The position numbers were made by a program, and so were the translations under genes. A stretch of DNA of 64,000 bases, from NCBI RefSeq assembly GCF_009223885.1, contig NZ_CP045144.1, positions 496,001-560,000 on the forward strand. Reading direction: 5' to 3'. The stretch is from Ancylobacter sp. TS-1. Lineage in GTDB: Bacteria; Pseudomonadota; Alphaproteobacteria; Rhizobiales; Xanthobacteraceae. Shown piece after piece: positions 58,159-64,000 of the stretch. Numbering within the stretch: position 1 is the first letter of the stretch; each line of letters starts with the position of its first letter. Under the pieces are notes generated by a model. The model was not told where the DNA came from, made no database searches, and saw only the letters and a program-made list of their open reading frames with translations.

Positions 58159-60164
58159 CAGAAAGCCTGCCCCAGACTGACATAGACGCCGAAATCCCCG
58201 TCATCGGGGCCCGGATTCAGCGGGAAGGCGACATCGAGGCGCAGTGGCCCGATGGCCGTATAGTAGCGCAGGCCGATGCCGGCCGCGTATTTCATGCCGT
58301 CGAAGTCCGGCCATTCGGAGGCGAAGGCTGAGCCCATGTCGAGGAAGGGCACGATGCCGATCGTGTCGGTGACGCGCAGCCGGGCTTCCAGCGACGCCTC
58401 GAAGAAGCTCCGGCCGCCGATGATGATGCCCTCGTCGTTGCGCGGGCTCGCGGACTGGTACTCGTAGCCGCGCAGCGAGCCGCCGCCGCCGACATAGAAG
58501 CGGCGCTGGGGCGGCACGTCGTAGAGCCCGGCGCCGATGATGCTGCCGGCGGCCATGCGCCCGGCGAAGATGAGTTTCTTTTCCTCGTCGAATGCGTGGT
58601 AGGTCGAGACGGTGCCCTTGAACAGGGTTGGCCCGGCGCCGGCATCGCCGAGATGGGCGAAGGGCTCCACCGTGGCGAGGACGCGCCAGCCGCGCGAGGG
58701 ATCGAGCTTGCTGTCGGTGCTGTCGTAGGTCAGTTCGAACGGCACGCCGACAATGCCGTAATCGCCGGTGCCGGTGCTGTCCTCCACCTGCGACTGTTCG
58801 AGGTCGAGGCTCACCTGCAGGCTCAACTCGTCGCTGTAGCGGTGACGCACGCCGACGAGCAGCGTCGCGGCCTCGCGCACATAGGCGTTCGTGACTTCAC
58901 GCAGCACGGCGGCCTGCGCGACGAGATCGTCCTGCGCGGTGAAGATGCCCGGCTTGGTGAAGGAGGCGGCGATCTTGTAGCCGAACGGGTCGGCATCGGG
59001 CACCGCCTCGGAACGCTCGCCGAACCACGACACCTGCGCATCGAGCCGCAGCGTCTCGCCGCCGCCGAAAAGGTTGCGATGGCCCCAATAGGCATTCACC
59101 GCCGAACCGTCGGTGGAGGAATAGCTGGCGCCGAAGCCGACATAGCGCGGCTTGCGCGCCGCGACCTCGATCTGGATCGGCAGGCTGCCATCGGCGTCGA
59201 GGCGGTCGGCCTCGTGGATGCGCACGCTGGCGATGGACTCGTATTCGAGCAGGCGCCGTCGCAGCCGGTCGAGCGTCTCCGGCGAATAGGGCGTGCCGGG
59301 AGGGATCTCGATGCGTTCCTCGATGAAGCCCGGCGTGAGGAAATCCGCCCCCGACACGGTGAAACGGCCGAAGGTCGCGAAAGGCCCGGGCGCCACGTAG
59401 AAGGTGACATCCAGCGTCCGGGTGGCGTGATCGGCGGTCACGTCCTTGGCGGCGATGCGCGCGAAGGGGTGGCCGAGGCGGCGCCAGTGGTCGACAAGGG
59501 CGCCTTCGGCCCGGACCACCGAGGTCGCGAGCGCCGGTTCGCCGGGCAGGAGGCGCAGCCGCCTGAGCGTCGGCGCGTCCGGCAACGGTTGGCGGGTCGT
59601 CGCGTCAAACACCGCCACACGGCCGAAATGGAACAGCGGCCCGGCCGTGATGTCGATCCGCACCGGGACCGGCCCCTGCCGGCGGGCGGCTTCCACCCGC
59701 TCGAAAATACCGGGCGCGTCAGGCGCCACGCCAGCCAGCGTGATGCGGATGAGGCCGCCATAATAGCCGGCGGAATAGAGCGCGGCGTTGATGTCGCGCT
59801 GGTCCGCCAAAGCGCGGCGCACGAGGCCGGCTGCGCCGGCTGGCGCCCGTGCCTGTAGCCGCTCAAGATTGGACGCCGCCTCCACGCTGTCGCGCAGCGC
59901 GCTGTCGCCGCCGGCGAGTTCGATCGTCACCGTGTAGGGCGTGGCGTCGGGAGCGGGCGGGCCGGCGTCGGCGGTGCGCTGCGGGTTGAACAGGTTCAGC
60001 AGCGGATCGAACAGGCCGCCGCGCTGGGAGCCGTCCGCGCCGGCGGATTCCGTGCCGCCGAAGAGCTGGGCGGAGGCGGGAAGGGCACAGACGACCAGAA
60101 GCACCACCGCCAGCAACAGAGCGGGCAGCGGGCGCAGACGATCTGTCTCCCATCGGCCCGCCAA
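58158..60164 (-). CDS. tamA: Autotransporter assembly factor TamA
   Basis: 668 residues from TTG 60164, chosen because GGAGGG lies 7 bases upstream and a signal peptide (ALLLAVVLLVVCALPASA-QL) follows. POTRA domains occupy about 75-330. The C-terminal 16-strand barrel carries Omp85 marks: GYYGGLIRI (POTRA), KPRYVGFGASYSSTDG, AYWGHRNLFGGGETL, RRFYVGGGGSLRGYEYQS and GPLRLDVAFPLNP, ending in a terminal Phe as outer-membrane proteins do. It is co-translated with tamB. Confidence 0.95.
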   Translation of the reverse strand: MAGRWETDRLRPLPALLLAVVLLVVCALPASAQLFGGTESAGADGSQRGGLFDPLLNLFNPQRTADAGPPAPDATPYTVTIELAGGDSALRDSVEAASNLERLQARAPAGAAGLVRRALADQRDINAALYSAGYYGGLIRITLAGVAPDAPGIFERVEAARRQGPVPVRIDITAGPLFHFGRVAVFDATTRQPLPDAPTLRRLRLLPGEPALATSVVRAEGALVDHWRRLGHPFARIAAKDVTADHATRTLDVTFYVAPGPFATFGRFTVSGADFLTPGFIEERIEIPPGTPYSPETLDRLRRRLLEYESIASVRIHEADRLDADGSLPIQIEVAARKPRYVGFGASYSSTDGSAVNAYWGHRNLFGGGETLRLDAQVSWFGERSEAVPDADPFGYKIAASFTKPGIFTAQDDLVAQAAVLREVTNAYVREAATLLVGVRHRYSDELSLQVSLDLEQSQVEDSTGTGDYGIVGVPFELTYDSTDSKLDPSRGWRVLATVEPFAHLGDAGAGPTLFKGTVSTYHAFDEEKKLIFAGRMAAGSIIGAGLYDVPPQRRFYVGGGGSLRGYEYQSASPRNDEGIIIGGRSFFEASLEARLRVTDTIGIVPFLDMGSAFASEWPDFDGMKYAAGIGLRYYTAIGPLRLDVAFPLNPGPDDGDFGVYVSLGQAF

Positions 60165-61518
60165 TAAGTGCCCTCCGTCTGCTGGTCCCCGGAGGCCGGG
60201 CCCTCGCGGGAGGCGGTCTCCGATGAGGCCGCGCCATCGACGTCACGACCGATTGTGCTGGCTTGCCAATAGGAAAGCGCCCTCACTGATTGCCGCGCGC
60301 GGGTGCCTGCGTCAACCGTAAGGGAGGATGCATGCGAAGTTTCGCTGCCGCAAGGTTACCGGAAGGCAACCGGCACGCGCCCCGGCGGCGGTGTCGCTAC
60401 CTCAGGTGCGGCGCACCCCGCCGGGCGCCCGGAACCGCGCCATCGGCGCCGCCAGACATCCGCTGCGCCTACGCCGAGCCCCTCGGGGGCATTCGCGGCG
60501 GCCCATCAGGGTTTGTGCGGGGCGCGCGCCTGGTGATTTCCCCCGGACCAACCCCTCAACATCCGGCGCTGTCGTCCGTGCCCGTGCAGCGGCGCGGCGC
60601 GCTGGATGTGTCCGCCCGTTGGCTTGGGGGGCGCAGGCCCGCCAATGGCCGGCGCCCGGCGTGCACCGCTGCCGCAGGCGCGGTGTGTTGCCGGCTCAGC
60701 CCGATCTTAGTCGCGGGGCCTCGGCGGCACGGGTTCGCCCCGTAAGCGTCGCGTCCGCAGGCGTGCCGATGGACGGCGCGCGGCATGTGCGGCTACTCGA
60801 GACGCGTGGTGTTGTCGGCTCAGGCCGATGCCGGTCGAGCCGGCCTGTGCCTCGAGGGTGCCGGTTCAACGGGAGCGCCGGCATGGGTTCCAGAGAAGGG
60901 CGGGGCACGGTCCGTCGGGTCGGCTTTTCCGCCTGGGAGCGCTTCCGGGTGTCGTCCGAGACGGTCTGGAGTGCGCCTTCCACCCTGCCCGCGCCTTCGG
61001 CCCTGCCCGCGTCGCTCCCGATTTTCCGCGAACAAATCCGCCTTCCGTGAATATTCCGGCCAGCACGGCGGCGCTGGACTTTCCGCATGCGCTGCACAGG
61101 GTCGCAGGACGCCCGCCCACAACGAGAAACTCGTCGCCCTCCTCGCCGGGCATCAGCCTCCAACGCGCGGCGTCTCTTCCGAGCCGATCCGCCACGGCGT
61201 CATCCCGCCGGCTTCGGCGTCGTGCCGATACCCGCGAGAAGCCGGCTTGAGGCGGGGATGCGCGGGATAATCGGGGATTCGCGAAGGCGTTTCGCCATTC
61301 GCGTAGCCGGATCGCCGGAGGCTAGTTCATGGGAGAACAGTCGCGTGCACCCCTGGTCCGCACGCTTCCTGTCCGCAACCTTTGGCGGGCAAGCCTAGGG
61401 CTACGAACTCCCGGCGCGCAAGGCGTTGCGCCTCAAAGCCTCGGCCCGCACGCGACCGACCCGCACTGCGCGGCGGCGGCTGTCGCGCGGACGGTCGGCG
61501 CAGGAGGCGCCGTGTGGG
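60165..61518. other. 1.35 kb region without a convincing gene
   Basis: Open frames exist on both strands, but they are all Arg/Pro/Ala-rich without domains, usual starts or family motifs, as expected of GC-rich non-coding DNA. A degenerate direct repeat is visible: CGGTGTGTTGCCGGCTCAG around 60680-60699 and GTGGTGTTGTCGGCTCAGG around 60808-60826. The similarity continues with gaps for about 70 bases, one unit about 127 bases after the other. Near the tamA end are short hairpin-forming GC runs. It could be a decayed gene or an untranslated RNA region. Confidence 0.5.
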
Positions 61519-62175
61519 TCAGACGTCGAGAAACTGGCGAATTTCGGCGGCCAGCGCCTCGATCTCAAGCGCGCCCTTCGAGCCGGGAGCGGTCTCGACC
61601 ACCGTCAGCCCCTCACCCATGCTGGCGGCGAACGCCACCCGGTTGCCGAGGCGGGTCTGAGCAGCAGGATGCCCCAGCGCGCGAATGGCCTCGCTGATCT
61701 CCTGTGTGAGCGCCGAGCGCGACTGGGCGCGATTTATGACGAGAAGCGAGGGCTTTCCCTCCTTGGCGATCATTTCCAGTGTCGGCTGCGTCGCCCAGAG
61801 GTCGATGGGCGTGGGCTGGACCGGCACGGCGACCAGGCTGGCGACCTCGATCGCCGGACGGGATTCCACATCCGATTTCGGCGGCGTGTCGATCACCACG
61901 AAGCTGAAATCGCGCGCCAGGCTGCGCGCCTCGCGACGCGCACCCCAGCCAGAAGCGGTGCGGAAGGTAAATCCGGTGCCGTCCTCACCGAGCGTCCTCT
62001 CGCGCGTCTCGAACCACTCGCCGAGACTTCCCTGCGGATCGCAGTCCAGCAGGGCGACGCGGCCAATGCCACGTTCCGCAGCGTGATGGGCGAGGGCGAC
62101 GGCGAGATGCGCCGCGAGGGTGGTTTTCCCCGAGCCACCCTTCTGCTGGGCAATTGTGATAATAATACCACTCAT
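61519..62175 (-). CDS. Orphan ParA-family ATPase
   Basis: 218 residues from the ATG at 62175. It has the deviant Walker A of ParA/MinD proteins (AQQKGGSGKTTLAAHLA), LLDCDPQGSLGEWF (switch I region) and FVVIDTPPKSD (Walker B). A C-terminal segment (ALEIEALAAEIRQFL) ends it. The lack of an N-terminal DNA-binding domain and the small size match the short ParA type. No ParB gene is adjacent, so it may position a cellular structure rather than segregate a plasmid. An untranslated 122-base gap separates it from the transpeptidase gene upstream. Confidence 0.9.
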   Translation of the reverse strand: MSGIIITIAQQKGGSGKTTLAAHLAVALAHHAAERGIGRVALLDCDPQGSLGEWFETRERTLGEDGTGFTFRTASGWGARREARSLARDFSFVVIDTPPKSDVESRPAIEVASLVAVPVQPTPIDLWATQPTLEMIAKEGKPSLLVINRAQSRSALTQEISEAIRALGHPAAQTRLGNRVAFAASMGEGLTVVETAPGSKGALEIEALAAEIRQFLDV

Positions 62176-62297
62176 CGAAAACGCCTCCAGAGAGTTCAGA
62201 AAAATAACCGTGTCTCAAAGGCAACAGTAGAAAGAGCGGCTCTCCGGGATGTCGGCGATACAACCGATGGGTGCAGTGCGTCGATGCCGGAAAACGG

Positions 62298-62996
62298 TCA
62301 GGCGGCGGCCGCGCCACCCAGGACGATCACCTTCGTCCCGACGGGGATGCGGTTATAGAGGTCGATGGCGTCCTGATTGATCATGCGGATGCAGCCGGAC
62401 GACACATTGGTGCCGATGGTCTCCGGTTCGAGCGTGCCGTGGATGCGGTAGAGCGTGTCCTTGCCGTTCTGCCAGAGATACATCGCCCTCGCGCCGAGCG
62501 GATTCGACAGTCCGCCCGCCACCCCCTGCCCGCTGCGCAGCTGGGAGAGCTGCGCCTTGATGTCGGGTCGCCGCTCGATCATCTCCTTGGGCGGATACCA
62601 GTCCGGCCACTCCTGCTTGGAGTTGATGGTCGCCGTGCCCGACCAGCCGAACCCCTCCTTGCCGACACCGACCCCATAGCGGATCGCCGTGCCGCCGGGC
62701 TGGACCAGATAGAGGAAGTGCTCGCGCGGATCGATGACGATGGTGCCCGGCGGCTGGCTGGTCACATAGGCCACCTCGCGTCGCAGATAGGCGGGGTCGA
62801 TCTCGGCGGTATCGACCCCCGCGATTGGGAACCTGTCGGCCACGGGGCCATAGGCGCCGACCGGCGCATAGGCCGTCACCGGAGCGATCGGGGTCAGCGG
62901 TGCGCTGGCCGTAGTGGTCCGCTTGCACCCTCCCAGGGCGAGGGCAAACGCCCCCAGGGAGAGGGCGAGCGCGGCGCGACGATCAAATTCCAACAT
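62298..62996 (-). CDS. L,D-transpeptidase (YkuD) lipoprotein
   Basis: 232 residues from the ATG at 62996; a TTG three codons earlier is possible. The N-terminus is a lipoprotein signal with lipobox LALGGCKR. After a flexible Pro/Ala segment, the YkuD domain runs from about residue 80 (GTIVIDPREHFLYLV) with the catalytic IHGT...SSGCIRM motif; the Cys is the nucleophile. Such enzymes form 3-3 peptidoglycan cross-links or attach proteins to the wall in the periplasm. Length is normal. Confidence 0.93.
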   Translation of the reverse strand: MLEFDRRAALALSLGAFALALGGCKRTTTASAPLTPIAPVTAYAPVGAYGPVADRFPIAGVDTAEIDPAYLRREVAYVTSQPPGTIVIDPREHFLYLVQPGGTAIRYGVGVGKEGFGWSGTATINSKQEWPDWYPPKEMIERRPDIKAQLSQLRSGQGVAGGLSNPLGARAMYLWQNGKDTLYRIHGTLEPETIGTNVSSGCIRMINQDAIDLYNRIPVGTKVIVLGGAAAA

Positions 62997-63626
62997 CAGT
63001 GACAAGCCCCAACGCGTTCATACGCTGAATATTAGTGCGGATATGGTAAACAACCTGTTGTCAAACGCGTGAATAATGAGTCGCGTCGGACGCAGAGGAG
63101 GGTAGGCGTGCGATGTCGGGCCGAAGGGCCGGCAGCCGGTAACGTTAATGCCCAAGCGCATGTACTAAATTGCGCGCCGTAGTGACTGTATCGCAAACTA
63201 TCGCGCAGTGAATGTCGAATCGGTATTTCGGAATTCGGCGCCAGAAGCGGAACATTTTTGCCAAAATAATACGTGGTATCAGCCCATTAGGCATCATTTA
63301 TAAGGTGAGCAAAAACCCCTAACAGTCGTAGCCGTGAGTTGTCGACGTAGTTACACCAACACTCATGTTGCTGCACCGTCAGTACTGTTGTTTCGCGGCG
63401 ACTTCCGGTATCCAGGTAGATGTGTCGGGCGGTGAGATGGGCGCCCGATCCTGGGTCTCGTGCCGATCTGGCTGATCGTCGCCGGGAGGCGCGAGGGTGA
63501 TGCGGGCGGGGTGTCAAGATACCGCCATCACGCCGGAATTGACTCGGCGTGATTGGGATATGCATTTACCAGTAACAATGTTATTGTTCCAGCAGGTAGT
63601 GTTTCGGTACATCGGGGGGTGTGCCT
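62997..63626. other. Low-GC intergenic region without a gene
   Basis: GC falls to 40% at 63241-63300 and 48% at 63301-63360, against about 68% in the window. No frame on either strand looks like a protein. The minus-strand frame at 63287-63565 has no ribosome site or domain. It contains short palindromes such as ACAACCTGTTGT near 63050. The composition suggests foreign DNA or a recently acquired junction. Confidence 0.5.
63574..63588. promoter_or_regulatory. Operator-like inverted repeat before the terminal gene
   Basis: AACAAT and ATTGTT are separated by GTT, 38 bases before the ATG at 63627. The size and symmetry suit a helix-turn-helix repressor dimer, perhaps self-regulation of the downstream gene. 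Only symmetry and position support it. Confidence 0.35.
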
Positions 63627-64000
63627 ATGTCAAAGTACAGTGCCTTGACGACGTTTCTGTCCAGTCGGACGCAGCCACGAATCTCCATGTCTTTCGATGA
63701 CATAGAGCGGATTGTTGGCACGCGACTTCCACAATCGGCGTTCAATCACCGGGCGTGGTGGAGTAACAACCCAACAAACAGTGTTATGACCAAGGCTTGG
63801 CTGTCCGCAGGCTTCCGAAGCGAGGAAGTCGATATGGTCGGTCGAAAACTGGTGTTTTCTCGGCACCTGCCAAATGTCGCCGCCGACCCCGCGTCGGCGC
63901 GGCCGGCATCGGCCTCGACAGGCTCGCCTCTGGCGGGGCTCTTCGGCGGGCTCAGGGGCACGATCCATGTCGAGCCGAGCACCGATCTCACCCAGCCGGT
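63627..64000 (+). CDS. DUF7662-like small protein, C-terminus beyond the window
   Basis: The ATG at 63627 has CGGGGGGT 6 bases upstream, and the frame is open for 124 codons to the window edge. The first 75 residues form a compact domain: MSKYSALTTFLSSR, RISMSFDDIERIVG, LPQSAFNHRAWWSN, MTKAWLSAGFRSEEVDM and LVFSRH. This matches a family of uncharacterised proteins I know as DUF7662 (Lys-Tyr start, HRAWWSN core). A Pro/Ala/Ser-rich linker leads to GTIHVEPSTDLTQP, a short tail often seen at protein ends of antitoxin-like or regulatory small proteins. Function unknown. Its codons are less GC-rich than the rest of the window. Confidence 0.75.
   Translation, partial: MSKYSALTTFLSSRTQPRISMSFDDIERIVGTRLPQSAFNHRAWWSNNPTNSVMTKAWLSAGFRSEEVDMVGRKLVFSRHLPNVAADPASARPASASTGSPLAGLFGGLRGTIHVEPSTDLTQP

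Noticed and set aside
60328..61050. 240-codon frame in the gene-poor region
   Set aside because: Very Arg/Pro/Ala-rich, with no ribosome site matching a start and no recognisable motif. Composition is what random GC-rich DNA gives.
63287..63565. Minus-strand 92-codon frame in the low-GC region
   Set aside because: No Shine-Dalgarno sequence, no domain, and a His/Arg-rich sequence typical of noise.

Overview
This window comes from a GC-rich alphaproteobacterium. The gene content (aapJQMP, urtABCDE joined to ure genes, alaC-hom-glpX, recJ, TamA/TamB, class I PhaC, imelysin iron genes) points to Hyphomicrobiales (Rhizobiales). Xanthobacteraceae such as Ancylobacter, Starkeya or Xanthobacter are my best guess, from family resemblance only. 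Almost all of it is dense chromosomal coding sequence. I saw no rRNA, tRNA, CRISPR array, transposase or phage gene.

Layout. 1-0.9 kb: end of a surface-polysaccharide locus (family 2 glycosyltransferase and sugar-epimerase-like cupin). 1-9.2 kb: housekeeping metabolism: argC, an unusually long PhaC, a lipoprotein, then alaC-hom-glpX. 9.2-13.3 kb: a mixed block (113-aa protein, alpha/beta hydrolase, EamA exporter, secreted phytase-like protein) flanked by palindromic repeats, before recJ and a BaiN/HI0933-type flavoprotein. 17-24 kb: a probable iron-acquisition operon: imelysin, multicopper oxidase, di-haem c-type protein, second imelysin and DUF1513 protein, behind an AT-rich promoter with TTCTAAA-type half-sites. 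24-26.4 kb: secreted exo/endonuclease-phosphatase and a PLP aminotransferase.

26.5-38 kb is a complete urea acquisition and hydrolysis locus. A textbook sigma-54 promoter precedes urtABCDE (urea ABC importer), which runs directly into ureD, a fused ureAB, ureC, ureE with a very long His-rich tail, ureF and ureG. Imported urea is split to ammonia, and the sigma-54 element suggests nitrogen control.

38-53.6 kb: a GAF-PAS-GGDEF-EAL cyclic-di-GMP protein, an ArnT-like glycosyltransferase, MetC, the general amino-acid ABC importer aapJQMP, an acyltransferase, a sulfur cluster (cysK, alaX-type editing protein, sseA) and a photolyase. 53.7-60.2 kb: a broken short-chain dehydrogenase remnant, then tamA-tamB for outer-membrane assembly. 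60.2-61.5 kb holds no convincing gene. 61.5-63 kb: an orphan ParA-like ATPase and an L,D-transpeptidase lipoprotein. The last kilobase is clearly lower in GC and ends in a partial gene for a small protein of a recently named uncharacterised domain family.

The observations I rate highest are the palindromic repeat read in frame inside the di-haem protein gene, the imelysin/multicopper oxidase operon with its shared upstream motif, the PhaC extension, the UreE tail, the SDR pseudogene and the low-GC right end.
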